Source: Globodera rostochiensis
Lineage: Eukaryota; Nematoda; Chromadorea; Rhabditida; Heteroderidae
DNA: 64,000 nucleotides
Direction: 5' to 3'
Assembly: GCA_018350325.1 (NCBI GenBank)
Contig: JAEVLN010000038.1
Span: 1-64,000, forward strand
Position 1 is the first letter of the stretch, and the number at the start of each line of letters is the position of its first letter. Below, piece after piece: positions 1 to 11,515 of this stretch. The notes under the pieces were generated by a model. That model saw only the letters and a list, made by a program, of their open reading frames with translations. It was not told the DNA's origin and made no database searches. The position numbers and the translations under genes are program-made.

Positions 1-2935
1 ATAAAGTAATTCTGATCCGTTGTTGCTATAAAGTAATTCTGATCCGTTGTTGCTATAAAGTAATTCTGATCCGTTGTTGCTATAGGTAATTCTGGTCCGA
101 TGTTACTACATTCTGGTCCGATGTAGCTATTTCTGGTCTCTTGTTGCCATAATTCTGATTCTTTGTTGCTATTTCTGGTCCGTTGTTACTATAATTCTGG
201 TCCGTTGTTGCGTCTTTCTGGTATCTTATTGTCATAATTCTGATTCTTTGTTGCTATTTCTTGTCCGTTGTTACTACATTCTGGTCCGTTGTGGCTATTT
301 CTGGTCTCTTGTTGTCATAATTCTGATTCTTTGTTGCTATTTCTGGTCCGTTGTTACTACATTCTGGTCCGTTGTGGCCATTTCTGGTCCGTTGTTACCA
401 TAGGTAATTCTGGTCCGTTGTGGTCTGGTCTATTGTTGCTTCTCTGGTCTGTTTTTGCTTATATTCTGGTCCGTTGTTGCTATAAAGTAATTCTGATCCG
501 TTGTTGCTATAAAGTAATTCTGATCCGTTGTTGCTATAAAGTAATTCTGATCCGTTGTTGCTATAGGTAATTCTGGTCCGATGTTACTACATTCTGGTCC
601 GATGTAGCTATTTCTGGTCTCTTGTTGCCATAATTCTGATTCTTTGTTGCTATTTCTGGTCCGTTGTTACTATAATTCTGGTCCGTTGTTGCTTCTTTCT
701 GGTCTCTTATTGTCATAATTCTGATTCTTTGTTGCTATTTCTTGTCCGTTGTTACTACATTCTGGTCCGTTGTGGCTATTTCTGGTCTCTTGTTGTCATA
801 ATTCTGATTCTTTGTTGCTATTTCTGGTCCGTTGTTACTACATTCTGGTCCGTTGTGGCTATTTCTGGTCCGTTGTTACCATAGGTAATTCTGGTCCGTT
901 GTGGCTTCTTTCTGGTCTGGTCTATTGTTGCTTCTCTGGTCTGTTTTTGCTTATATTCTGGTCCGTTGTTGCTATAAAGTAATTCTGATCCGTTGGTGCT
1001 ATAAAGTAATTCTGATCCGTTGTTGCTAAAAAGTAATTCTGATCCGTTGTTGCTATAGGTAATTCTGGTCCGATGTTACTACATTCTGGTCCGATGTAGC
1101 TATTTCTGGTCTCTTGTTGCCATAATTATGATTCTTTGTTGCTATTTATGGTCCGTTGTGGCTATTTCTGGTCCGTTGTTACCACAGGTAATTCTGGTCC
1201 GTTGTGGCTTCTTTCTGGTCTGGTCTATTGTTTCTTCTCTGGTCTGTTTTTGCTTATATTCTGGTCCGTTGTTGCTATAAAGTAATTCTGGTCCGTTGTT
1301 GCTATAAAGTAATTCTGATCCGTTGTTGCTATAAAGTAATTCTGATCCGTTGTTGCTATAGAATTCTGGTCCGATGTTACTACATTCTGGTCCGATGTAG
1401 CTATTTCTGGTCTCTTGTTGCCATAATTTTGATTCTTTGTTGCTATTTCTGGTCCTTTGTTACTATAATTCTGGTCCGTTGTTGCTTCTTTCTGGTCTCT
1501 TATTGTCATAATTCTGATTCTTTGTTGCTATTTCTTGTCCGTTGTTAATACATTCTGGTCCGTTGTGGCTATTTCTGGTCTCTTGTTGTCATAATTCTGA
1601 TTCTTTGTGGCTATTTCTGGACCGTTGTTACCATAGGTAATTGTGGTCCGTTGTGGCTTCTTTCTGGTCTGGTCTATTGTTGCTTCTCTGGTCTGTTTTT
1701 GCTTATATTCTGGTCCGTTGTTGCTATAAAGTAATTCTGATCCGTTGATGCTATAAAGTAATTCTGATCCGTTGTTGCTATAAAGTAATTCTGATCCGTT
1801 GTTGCTATAGGTAATTCTGGTCCGATGTTACTACATTCTGGTCCGATGTAGCTATTTCTGGTCTCTTGTTGCCATAATTCTGATTCTTTGTTGCTATTTC
1901 TGGTCCGTTGTTACTATAATTCTGGTCCGTTGTTGATTCTTTCTGGTCTCTTATTGTCATAATTCTGATTCTTTGTTGCTATTTCTTGTCCGTTGTTACT
2001 ACATTCTGGTCCGTTGTGGCTATTTCTGGTCTCTTGTTGTCATAATTATGATTCTTTGTTGCTATTTCTGGTCCGTTGTCACCATAGGTAATTCTGGTCC
2101 GTTGTGGTCTGGTCTATTGTTGCTTCTCTGGTCTGTTTTTGCTTATATTCTGGTCCGTTGTTCTGGTCCGTTGTTGCTATAAAGTAATTCTGGTCCGTTG
2201 TTGCTATAAAGTAATTCTGATCCGTTGTTGCTATAAAGTAATTCTGATCCGTTGTTGCTATAAGTAATTCTGGTCCGTTGTTGCTTCTTTCTGGTCTCTT
2301 GTTGTCATAATTCTGATTCTTTGTTGCTATTTCTGGTCCGTTGTTACTATAATTCTGGTCCGTTGTTGCTTCTTCTGGTCTCTTATTGTCATAATTCGAT
2401 TCTTTGTTGCTATTTCTGGTCTCTTGTTGTTATAGGTAATTCTGGTCCGTTGTGGCTATTTCTGGTCTCTTGTTGTCATAATTCTGATTCTTTGTTGCTA
2501 TTTCTGGTCCGTTGTTACTACATTCTGGTCCCGTTGTGGCTATTTCTGGTCTCTTGTTGTCATAATTCTGATTCTTTGTTGCTATTTCTGGTCCGTTGTT
2601 ACTACATTCTGGTCCGTTGTAGCTATTTCTGGTCTCTTGTTGCCATAATTCTGATTCTTTGTTGCTATTTCTGGGCCGTTGTCGCTATTTTTGGTCCGTT
2701 GTTGCGATAGGGTAATTCTGGTCCATTGTGGCTATTTCTGGTCTCTTGTTGCCATAATTCTGATTCTTTGTTGCTATTTCTGGTCGTTGTTACTATAGGT
2801 AATTCTGGTGGTCGGTTGTGGCTTCTTTCTGGTTTCTTGTTGTCATAATTCTGATTCTTTGTTGCTATTTCTTGTCCGTTGTTACTACATTCTGGTCCGT
2901 TGTGGCTATTTCTGGTCTCTTATTGTCATAAACGA
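1..2935. repeat. Minisatellite array A (left edge, truncated)
   Basis: Continuous tandem array of 20-27 bp units built on the words TTCTGGTCCGTTGTTGCTAT and TTCTGATCCGTTGTTGCTAT, with spacers such as AAAGTAA and AGGTAA. Blocks of several units recur at about 481 bp (for example from 268 and from 749), so there is a higher-order period. The array starts before the window and stops abruptly near 2935. The same satellite in the opposite orientation fills 29945-36165. Long open frames here are a by-product of the repeat and are not genes. Confidence 0.95.
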
Positions 2936-3012
2936 CCGTCGGGCTGAGAGCTTTAATCTAAAAAGCCTATTCTATTATGCCTAAAGGGGGACTAAAAAAC
3001 AATTGTTTTCAG

Positions 3013-3120
3013 CGGCACTGCCAATCGTGCCCGAAATTGTTGGGCAAAGAAAGCGCCGGCGGCGGCGGCGGCAAAAAGAAAGGGTCTGGGCCAAATTGTG
3101 ATCCGGACAGCACGATGTAA
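3013..3120 (+). pseudogene. Copy of C2HC zinc-finger terminal exon
   Basis: After a TTTTCAG acceptor the frame reads RHCQSCPKLLGKESAG, followed by a glycine run and KKKGSGP, then stops at TAA (3118-3120). It is the last exon of the zinc-finger gene at 15530-16368, in the opposite orientation, with a changed C-terminus. I see no partner exons beside it, so I treat it as an orphan copy carried by the inverted repeat. Splicing onto something outside the window cannot be excluded. Confidence 0.6.
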
Positions 3121-4226
3121 ATCAAAATTTTGTTAATTCAAAAAATTAAAAGATTTTGTGTGAAAATTTCTGTAAAAATATGAGATTTTAGGAATGAAAG
3201 TCCACCGGCGGACGGCAGCAAACCGGGCACGGCAAACAACCCGGCACTGATCATGGACGGAGGAAATCAGTGAAAGTGATCGGATTTTTGATCGATTGAA
3301 CATTCAAAACTTGACACTGATCAGTCCGTCAAAATGATTTTTGAGATCATTTAAATGATTCTAGTCTCGAATTGCATACAAATTTTGCGCATCATTTTGG
3401 CGGTTCTGCACTTTCTGATCACTCCCCAACCTCCCCGGTATTCACATGTACCGTGTACATCTTCAACAACATTTCTGCTCCTGTGGTTGTGTAGCTGGAC
3501 CGGGAGGCCGGCCAAAATGGTGCCGAAACGATGGGCATACATTCCGGGGGCCCAAAAATGTTTCGGCAAAGTCCGGGTCGGTCGATCCGGCTACTCAAAC
3601 AAATAATATTATTTAATTTTAGAGAGGTTTTTATGCCCCAAAAAGAATTAATTTTTTGGAGAAAAAAAAATCTGTGGTGCCCAACCCCAATTTTGGCACT
3701 GAATATTCTGTTATTATGGTAGTAAATTAGCACAGTTTTTTGTAAATAAATAAAGAAAAAGTCATGCAAAATTTATCGCAAAAATAAATATTATTAGCTT
3801 TTTGCCGCCAAAAAAAAAATATTTTAAGAATTTTCAATATTTAAAAAATCTTTTTTGACACGAATTTCAATTCAATTTATTTTATAAACAATTTTGACGC
3901 CAGTTTTGCGATAAATGCAACGATAAAGCACTGAAAATAAAAAAATATTTCTATTATTTATTTTTATTGAATTATAATGAAATTTGATTTCTGCAAATTC
4001 ATCAAAAATAAAAAGGTGAAACAAAGAGCCAAATTGGCATTTTTGATGCACCTACTCAAACATTTGGCAAATCAAAGAGACAAATGCCTAACAATAAATT
4101 TGAATTCGTTTTTGCATAGTTTATTTGAAATGAGATTTTGTTGAATTTCGTTGGCATTTTTCAAAAAGATCTTTGAGTCTTTCTTTGATCACTCTTTCTT
4201 GCCTCATCATCTTTTCCTCTTCAAGC

Positions 4227-4545
4227 TCAGAACGGACGGAGGAGATTGGCGCGGACAATGGGCACAACAATCCCTAAAATTTAATTGAAATTACAATGTT
4301 TTAAAAAATATATAAATGCACAAAATTACCAAGGATCAAAGGCGGCAGCGCCATCACCATGTTGACGCAGAGACGAGGACCAGCGCCGTTGGGCGCGCCC
4401 TGAATAGTTGTAAAAATAAGCAAAATTATTTTTTTTTGTTTTTTTGTATTTTCTTAGAAAAATAAAACTAATTATTCCGTCCAATTAATGATATTAAAGG
4501 GGGCGTTTATCTTACCTTGGCAACCAATGCGGCGGCGGCGGCTTT
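4227..4545 (-). pseudogene. 3' copy of secreted repeat-protein gene
   Basis: On the minus strand this holds the end of exon 3, exon 4 and exon 5 of the gene at 13824-14571, with splice sites kept and the same C-terminal motif VVPIVRANLLRPF before TGA (4227-4229). The signal-peptide exon and the repeat-coding part are absent: homology ends at about 4545, inside exon 3. It is therefore a 5'-truncated duplicate. Confidence 0.7.
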
Positions 4546-4709
4546 ACAAGCATTTTAATAAAAATTTTGCTAAGCAAATCAAATAGACAATTTGAATTAA
4601 TTTTGCATAGTTTTATCAAATATAATTTTATTAAATTGGCGGCATATTTTCAAAGAAAGATTTTTGAATCTTTGATCACAATTCTCCATATTTGGCATCA
4701 GCTTCAAAC

Positions 4710-4925
4710 TCAGTAGGGGCGGATGAGATTGGCACGCACAATGGGCACAACAAACCCTAAATTTAATTGAAGTTCAATGGTTTTACGACTTTTTATTTTG
4801 TCATAAATTTAGACAAAATTTTCAACAAATAAATGAACAAAATTGTACCAAGGAGCAATGGCGGCATTGCCATCAGCGTTTTGAGGGAAAAACGAACATC
4901 GCCGTTAGCTGAAAATTGTTCTTAT
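4710..4925 (-). pseudogene. Second, diverged 3' copy of the secreted gene
   Basis: The minus strand encodes NGDVRFSLKTLMAMPPLLLG, an intron with GT and AG ends, then FVVPIVRANLIRPY and a stop at 4710. This aligns with exons 4-5 of the gene at 13824-14571 (about 60-70% identical by eye) and is a tandem neighbour of the copy at 4227-4545. No upstream exons are visible because the MITE at 4951-5832 begins just beyond. Confidence 0.6.
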
Positions 4926-4950
4926 CCGGAACCAAATCGAGAGTTTAAAG

Positions 4951-5832
4951 TAGGGTTAAGCCCAGACCCCCGAAAAAATTGGTCGTCCCCGACCCCGAAA
5001 AAGTTGGTCGTCCCCGACCCCGAAAAAGTTGGTCGTCCCCGACCCCCGAAAAACTTGGTCGTCCCCGACCCCGAAAAAGTTGGTCGTCCCCGACCCCGAA
5101 AAAGTTGGTCGTCCCCGACCCCGAAAAAGTTGGTCGTTTCCGACCCCGAAAAAGTTGGTCGTCCCCGACCCCGAAAAAGTTGGTCGTCCCTGACCCCAAA
5201 AAGTTGGTCGTCCCCGACCCCGAAAAATTGGTCGTCCCCGACCCCGAAAAAGTTGGTCGTTCACGACCCCGAAAAAGTTGGTCGTCCCCGACCCCGAAAA
5301 AATTGGTCGTCCCTGACCCCGAAAAAATTGGTCGTCCCCGATCCCGAAAAAGTTGGTCGTTCCCGACCCCGAAAAAGTTGGTCGTTCCCGACCCCGAAAA
5401 AGTTGGTCGTCCCCGACCCCGAAAAAGTTGGTCGTCCCCGACCCCGAAAAAGTTGGTCGTCCCCGACCCCGAAAAAGTTGGTCGTCCCCGACCCCGAAAA
5501 AGTTGGTCGTCCCCGACCCCGAAAAAGTTGGTCGTCCCCGACCCCGAAAAAGTTGGTCGTCCCCGACCCCGAAAAAGTTGGTCGTCCCCGACCCCGAAAA
5601 AGTTGGTCGTCCCCGACCCCGAAAAAATTGGTCGTCCCCGAACCCGAAAAAGTTGGTCGTCCCCGACCCCGAAAAAGTTGGTCGTTCCCGACCCCGAAAA
5701 AATTGGTCGTCCCCGAACCCGAAAAAGTTGGTCGTCCCCGACCCCGAAAAAATTGGTCGTCCCCGAACCCGAAAAAGTTGGTCGTCCCCGACCCCGACTT
5801 TCCCGCCCCCGAGGGGTTGGGGCTCAACCCTA
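4951..5832. mobile_element. hAT-like MITE with internally expanded 25 bp array
   Basis: Termini are TAGGGTTAAGCCC and, at the other end, GGGCTCAACCCTA, which are inverted repeats of each other. Both ends are flanked by the perfect 8 bp duplication GTTTAAAG (4943-4950 and 5833-5840). The interior is about 33 near-identical copies of a 25 bp unit containing GTCCCCGACCCCGAAAAAGT. A compact 57 bp relative with the same kind of ends lies at 52000-52056. The long proline/arginine-rich open frames across it in several frames follow from a period not divisible by three and are not genes. Confidence 0.85.
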
Positions 5833-5840
5833 GTTTAAAG

Positions 5841-6550
5841 CATTGATAATTTCTTGGCAGGGAAGTCCCTGAGGCGGTTCATCATATAAGACGATTGAGT
5901 GTTAGGTTCCAGCGTACAAGTTTTGCAGAAACCATCCCTCGAAAGCTCTAGTTGTTGAGCAAGTTCACTCAAAGTTGAAAAAGGCATTCTCAAAATTTGT
6001 CACACACTCAATCATTAGGTGTTCCGGACGGAGCCTACCCTCTGCTTCTGGTGGGCTCTTAGTTTTTTGCGTTCCAACAATGTCGTCTATCCAACCTTTC
6101 GAAAAGCGTTTGTTGTCCATGTCCACGTCCTTTTTGCCAAAAAAGCATTTGCAAGTCCATGTCCCTTGGAGCAGTTTTTGAGTATTGGTTGCACATTCGT
6201 TGCCGTCGTCGTTTATGTAACACCCCCAGCTAAAGACGTTATCGCTTTTGTCATCTGGATATGAATTATTTTATTTATTGTGGGAAAAATTATAGCTTTT
6301 TGGATGCCTTCAATTTTGCCCTGCTGGTAGGGAACAGAAAAATCTGTTTGTTCCTGTTGCAGCAGGCCTCGGAACTTTGTGCGCATTTGAATTTAAAATG
6401 TTTTTTCTGTGAATCAAGTTAGGTATCTGGCGTACACTTTTCGGACCCAATCTATATTTATAAGCGCGGATCTGTCCGGATGATAACCGTTTTTGTAAGA
6501 AAATCGGTAGAAAACCGACAAAATTATCGAATCGGAAGGTTTCGACCCAC
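5841..6550. other. No recognisable gene
   Basis: Moderately AT-rich unique sequence. Open frames are short, with no convincing splice-connected coding or family motif on either strand. Confidence 0.5.
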
Positions 6551-6662
6551 CCTTGATACAGTGAGCTCCGATGCAATAGTGATGGACATCCTGACATAAT
6601 TTGACGGGTTCGTCGGTCACTTTGTTAGCAAAGTCCAGCCCTCCACCTTTGCACTTGAGTCC
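6551..6662 (-). CDS. Cysteine-rich secreted-protein-like exon
   Basis: Minus-strand exon between an ACAAG acceptor and a GTGGGT donor. It begins LKCKGGG and continues with VTDEPVKLC and YCIGAHC, giving four cysteines with LKC at the start and a CxxxxxxC-type ending. This resembles small nematode secreted cysteine proteins and the plus-strand exons at 21540-21630 and 21787-21870. No start or signal-peptide exon was found, so it may be a relic. No function assigned. Confidence 0.35.
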
Positions 6663-6694
6663 TTGTAATAAATAAAGGAAAAATTGTATATAGA

Positions 6695-7350
6695 TAGAGC
6701 CCAGACTCAAAATCACCCCAATCATTACCAATCGACCTCTAATAATCCCCCATCCTCTATAATCCCACATCCTCCTCAACATCTAATAATCCCCCAACCT
6801 CTAATAATCCCCCATCCTCTAATAATCCCCCATCCTCCCCAACCTCTAATAATCCCCCAACCACTAATAATCTCCATCCTCTAATAATCCCCCAACCTCT
6901 AATAATCCCCCAATCTCTAATAATCCCCCAACCTCTAATAATCCCCCATCATCTAATAATCCCCCATCCTCCTCAACCTCTAATAATCCCCCAACCTCTA
7001 ATAATCCCCCAATCTCTAATAATCCCCCAACCTCTAATAATCCCCCATCCACTAATAGTCCCCCATCCTCTAATAATCACCCATCCTCCTCAACCTCTAA
7101 TAATCCCCCAACCTCCGAGTAGGTTGAAAATTCCCCAACCTCTAATAATCACCCATCCACTAATAATCCCCCATCCTCTAATAATCCCCCATCCTCTAAT
7201 AATCCCCATCCTCCTCAACCTCTAATAATCCACCAACCTCTAATAATCCCCCAACCTCTAATAATCCCCCATCCTCTAATAATCCCCCAACCTCTGAGTA
7301 GGTTGAAAAATAATCCCCCATCCTCCAAAAATAATCCCCCGGGCTTACAA
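6695..7350. repeat. 18 bp minisatellite (TAATAATCCCCCAACCTC)
   Basis: About 30 copies of an 18 bp unit with core TAATCCCCCATCCTC, with AACCTC and ATCTC variants. It ends in TTACAAGAGTATATACGGTA (about 7349-7368). A short element at 18105-18175 has the same terminal sequence and only two or three units, so this looks like the expanded form of a dispersed element. Confidence 0.9.
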
Positions 7351-7649
7351 GAGTATATACGGTATGACATGTCATTCTTGAATCTTACCGTTGCAACGGA
7401 CCAGCAGCACGGCGATGCTGCACAACAGAGCAAACAATGACGGGAGGGGGGCCATTTTCTTCAATGTGTAGAGTTGTATTATGTTTCCTGTTCAAAACTA
7501 GAGTTGGTCGGGATCGCTGGTAAAAACCGGGACCAGGATTGACCGGAATCGTGAAAGCCGGGATCCGGATTAACCGGGATTGAAAATGGGAAAAAAACAT
7601 TTTTGTATGGGGCGCAGGGCTGCCAACCCATCTGCGACAAAATATGGCA

Positions 7650-7842
7650 ACCGGCTTTAAAAAATATGGCATTTTTATGGCATCGAGGGGTCAAAAATAT
7701 GGCATTTTTATGGCATCGAGGGGTCAAAAATATGGCATTTTTATGGCATTGAGGGGTCAAAAATATGGCATTTTTATGGCATTGAGGGGTCAAAAATATG
7801 GCATTTTTATGGCATTGAGGGGTAAAAAATATGGCATTACCC
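7650..7842. repeat. 33 bp tandem repeat
   Basis: Five to six copies of a 33 bp unit of the form GAGGGGTCAAAAATATGGCA plus TTTTTATGGCATC. It follows an element-like stretch (about 7500-7600) rich in CCGGGATC words. Because 33 is divisible by three, an open frame runs through it, but that frame is repeat-derived. Confidence 0.85.
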
Positions 7843-8559
7843 CTGATGGGGCGCCGTCGGAAAATTTTTCATGAAATTGAACAAGATTTGTTAAGAAATG
7901 GTCCAAAAATTAGGAATGTTGCAAAACAAAGGTCTTCCCTATGGTTTTTTGATTTCATCCAACAGAAAATGAATGAAAAACTTCTGAATTGTCATCTAAA
8001 ATATTTATTTTATTTGTGAATTTTCAGAATAGTTTACAACCACCGTAAAAAAATTAATTTATCCAAGTTGATTGATTCCCCCCGGCACCTATTTCCTTAT
8101 AAATAGCAAATGATTGTGGAGCTGGAGGGAGTGTGGTCGGTTGTGCTGCCGCCAAAATGCAAATTAATTTTGCTGAATCATCGAAAATGGGTAAAATGTG
8201 CGCCTCGCCCAGTCCGTGCAAAACGCAAAAAAAACAACAAAAAAAAAATGAAAGCAGTGAAATATGAATGACTGTGTAAATTATAGTAAATGGAAATCGT
8301 TTATCACATTAAGCACATTGGAAAATAAAAAACTGCTAAAAATTCCATCCCCCAATCTGTCGGTGGCGTCCGTCCCGCGGCACGATTTTGTCGGATGATT
8401 GGCCAATTCATTTCAGAAAGGGATGGATGCAATGCAATGACTTTTTGTTTTGGAATAAATTATTTATGTTCAAACAATTAAATTTTTATGTTCACATAAT
8501 TAAATTATTGAAAAATTATAAAAACAATTTGAAATGTCAAAAGTGAAACGGGAAGTACA

Positions 8560-8730
8560 TACCAGTGATTGTCCCGGTTCGCGATTCCTGGAACCGTGGA
8601 ACCGCGAAAATTAGGAACCGTTTTTGGAACCGGTTCCTGGAACCGTGAAAATCCGGAACCGCTTCGGAACCGGTTTCCGGAACCGTGAAAATCTGGAACC
8701 GCTTCGGAACCGGTCCATGTTCAGCACCGG
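8560..8730. repeat. GGAACCG-word element
   Basis: A short stretch made of repeated GGAACCGTGAAAATCCGGAA-like words, starting near CAGTGATTGTCCCGGTT. It looks like other small word-filled elements in this window, but I could not find both ends or a target-site duplication. Confidence 0.4.
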
Positions 8731-8933
8731 CGGCGTTCCGCCGTCATCGGCACCGCCATTCGGCACCGCTGATTGGTGGGCATCAGTCGCAGCAATTCTT
8801 CATGGCAACACTTCCACCTCAACAGCAGTAGGTACGTGCATGGAATTTTGGGGAAGGCCCTCGCCACTTTAATAATTTTGTCTAAAATTGAGTACTGCTC
8901 CAAACCCTTCAGGTTCAGTACAAAACTGCATCA

Positions 8934-9330
8934 ACAACCGGGTTATGGTCAGCCACAACATTATCCACCGCCTCAGCATGCACCATCAACAACAACAGCA
9001 TTACCAGTTTCAGCGTCAGCAACAGTCTGTTGTTCATCTCCAACAACACGCTCAACAGAAGCAGCAGCACCAGCATCAGCAACGGGCAGGAGGAGTTGGA
9101 GCAGTAGTTGCTGTTGCCCAACAGCACAGCAGCAGCAGCAACATTATGCGCAACCACACCATCACCAGCAACTCATTGAACATCATGGTGGGTGATCATT
9201 GAAAGTTTTAAATGTCGAGAATCTCGATCGACAAAAAAAACCGGGTTTCTTATAGAGTAATTCGGTGTGGGACCCTAACATTGGCGGCACAGTGCCTGCG
9301 GCGGCAATGACAAACTTTGCCTCCGGCGTC
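8934..9330 (+). CDS. Glutamine-rich exon(s), possible gene fragment
   Basis: The plus strand has a Q/H-rich frame (MHHQQQQHYQFQRQQQ and QQHAQQKQQHQHQQ) up to a donor at GTGGGTGATC (about 9186). After a TTATAG acceptor (about 9255) it continues NSVWDPNIGGTVPAAAMTN. Upstream, 8715-8840 has a related frame (HQSQQFFMATLPPQQ) ending near a GTACGTG donor. CAG repeats give open frames in all phases, and an alternative phase reads HQQPGYGQPQHYPPP, so the true frame is uncertain and a frameshift is possible. Its 3' end converges with the zinc-finger gene on the minus strand. It may be a transcription-cofactor-like fragment; function unknown. Confidence 0.3.
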
Positions 9331-10944
9331 TCAACCGAGTGTTGTGGTGTTGAAGTTGTGATACGACGACTGTGCAGAAGAATGAAATTGGTGATGATCA
9401 GTCGATTCCATCGAGTCAATTTCCTTTTTGATTATCGTGTGCAGTTTGTGTTCAGCTTCTGCTGCAGCACCTTTCTGATTTGAGAGATCAGTTAAGCTCA
9501 CATATTGATTTGCTCGATCAAATTTTCGGAATTTCTGCCCGTCCAAAAATTCTGATGATCATGGTCGGGATTCTAGTGGCTTTCCAGGACCCGGAATTCC
9601 CGAAAATCAATTTGGATTTTTGTGCGCCGAACATCCTGAGCTCGGCCGGAATCCTTTGGCTTCAAAAAGGTCACTGATCTGATCTGTGCCAAATTCCCGA
9701 AAACACTGATCAGTGCCCGATTCCCGATAACACTGATTGCCCGATAAAACTGATTTGTGCCAAAATAAATTCCCGATAACACTGATTGCCCGATAAAATT
9801 GATTTGTGCCAAAATAAAATTCCCGACAACACTGATCTGTGCCCAAATTAAAATTCATGATAACACTGATCAGTGCCCGATAAAACTGATCAGTGCCAAA
9901 TTCCATGCCCCGGGGGGCCACCTGTTTTATCTTTTCCGCCCGCCTTGGCGGCGGTCTCCGCCTGCTGTGCTTTCATTGCGCAATCTTTCTGCGCCAATTC
10001 GGCCTCCGTCAATTTGATGCGTTTGATTGACCCATCCTGGGCCTTAATGAGACAAAACAAAAAAATGCGGCGGGCGTTTGATTTTCTAATTAAAATTAAT
10101 TTAATTTAATTAAACAAAACTTACTTCTTGGAGAGGGATTTTGTGCTGTGAGATACGGTGTCGCTTCACATTCTTTCGACACGAATACCTGACAAAGAAT
10201 GAGACGGTGTACGATTGAAAGTTGAAGAGTTTGAGAAAAAGTTAATTTTTTGTTAAATATTTAATTATTTAAATTAAATGCCAAAACATATGTTTGGCGA
10301 TTGCCGCCATACTCTACCGCCCTTCCAGCAAATTCAAATCAAAAAACGAACGGTTTATCACACTCCGGGCACAAATAGCGGTAAACGTTGCGTGTTGAAC
10401 TTGCCGACGCCGTTGCTGTTGCAGCTGCAGTTTGCTCACTTTTTACAGCCGCCAATGTATCACCACCTCCAACAGCGCCATCATTTTGTGCATTCTAAGC
10501 ATTTAAAAACGACGCTAATTTTGTTTTCAATACAAAATTTAGCAAAATTAAAAATCGGATATTTTGAGTTGCCGGCGTGTCGAAGGCCGGGGGGGGGGGA
10601 TCGATGACAACCCTTCGGAGGCCGACATGCTCAGGACTGTTCGGGGACGGTATCCCCGTGATTCGGGGGGCCAGAAAACCCAATTCAAACAAAACAAACC
10701 AAACATTAAAAAATATTCGCCGCCACAACGCACCCGTTTCTTTTGTGGGCAACTGCTGAGTTTTTTCACTTTTTCATGCTGCTGTTCTTCATCAAATGCG
10801 ACAAATTGATGTTGCGGCGGCGGCGGCGGTGCCATCGCCGGCGGGGATTGCAAAAATAACTCTTTGCCGCCGGCACGCATTTGGTAGCCATGGGCTTGAT
10901 GAGGGCCCGGATACGGTGGCGGAGAGCAAATAAATTTGCCCATT
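9331..10944 (-). CDS. C2H2 zinc-finger protein
   Basis: Minus-strand exons 10944-10734, 10494-10352, 10188-10125 and 10042-about 9922 join in frame. The start ATG (10943) directly follows a TTTTTTCAG acceptor, which suggests trans-splicing. The N-terminus is proline-rich (CSPPPYPGPHQAHGY and MAPPPPPQHQ). Exons 2 and 3 together form one finger, YLCPECDKPYSCRKNVKRH followed by RISQH, fitting C-X2-C-X12-H-X4-H; this match decided the intron 2 splice sites. A lysine/glutamate/alanine helix follows (IKRIKLTEAELAQK). A likely last exon (9534-9331, KFRKFDRANQYVSLTDLSN to a stop) has coding character, but its phase does not fit exon 4, so an exon is missing or there is an indel. A single finger suggests a nucleic-acid- or protein-binding nuclear role (inference). 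Confidence 0.65.
9675..9905. repeat. TGATCAGTGCC minisatellite
   Basis: Eight or so diverged units combining CCCGATAACACTGATCAGTG and CCCGATAAAACTGATTTGTG forms. It lies in the last intron region of the zinc-finger gene. Two units of the same repeat occur alone at about 13068-13115. Confidence 0.75.
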
Positions 10945-11194
10945 CTGAAAAAAAGTAAGACTAATTCTTGGTCCGAGAAATTCGAGCAGTACAAGAAAGG
11001 CAAAAAATTTTGTTTACAAGAACTACAGACTCGTTGTCCCGCCACATTAACTGCTGCCTCTCGGCCCTGCTGCTGCTGGTGTTGTTGAACAGCTACTGCT
11101 CCACCTCCTCCTCTTGGTGCCACCAGAGTGAAGAGTTTGAGAAAATGTTAAAAATTTGTAAATTTAAATTAAATGGTGGTTAAATTTTGTGCTT

Positions 11195-11515
11195 TTTCTG
11201 CAAAAAGAGGGGAGCAAAATAATTGTGCGCATTCAAAACTTTGGCACAGACCTTTTCTTTTTGCCGCCGCCGCCGCCAGCCTTTTCGAGTCTCTCGAGTA
11301 ATGACGGCGCTACCGGGTTTATCCCCTAAAAATTGATAAATCCGCCCAAAATATTTTTGTTATTTTTTGGCACTTTTTTTTTTGACAAATCCCCCCCCCC
11401 CTCCCCCATTTCAGTGTAAATATTATTATTATAACTAAGAATTGTAAATAAATCTTTTAAAAAATAATAATAACGCCAACCTTCAGCGTATACCTAATCG
11501 GAGGACAGTCTGGAC
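11195..11515 (-). pseudogene. Decayed copy of C2HC zinc-finger 3' region
   Basis: This aligns in the same orientation with 15480-15940: terminal exon remnant (GGGGKKK and the following CCAAAGTTTTGA), intron, and the end of the preceding exon (LSSD then YTLK before a GT donor). The core RHCQSCPK is lost and the SSD segment contains a TAG. I read it as a dead duplicate of the gene at 15530-16368. Confidence 0.6.

Larger units (their letters stand above)
2963..4545. repeat. Left arm of large inverted repeat
   Basis: This stretch reads as the reverse complement of 14265-15652 with insertions and deletions. Shared blocks include the zinc-finger terminal exon (3013-3090 against 15540-15616), the AT-rich block with a TTTATCGCAAAAATAAATA-like core (about 3750-3990), and the last exons of the secreted repeat-protein gene (4227-4545 against 14265-14571). 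The left arm lacks part of the sequence next to the zinc-finger exon. A further diverged copy of its end follows at 4555-4930. Confidence 0.85.

Noticed and set aside
268..2710. Open frames of 70-130 codons in the left satellite
   Set aside because: Generated by the LVRC/SGPL-coding repeat; no start context, splice signals or composition of a protein.
4833..5846. 337-codon proline/arginine-rich open frame (and 161-284 codon frames beside it)
   Set aside because: The 25 bp tandem unit gives open frames in all three phases of both strands. It lies inside a MITE with target duplications, so it is not a gene.
8915..9157. Minus-strand leucine-rich 80-codon frame
   Set aside because: Antisense of a CAG/CAA-rich stretch; poly-leucine is an artefact of reading glutamine repeats backwards.
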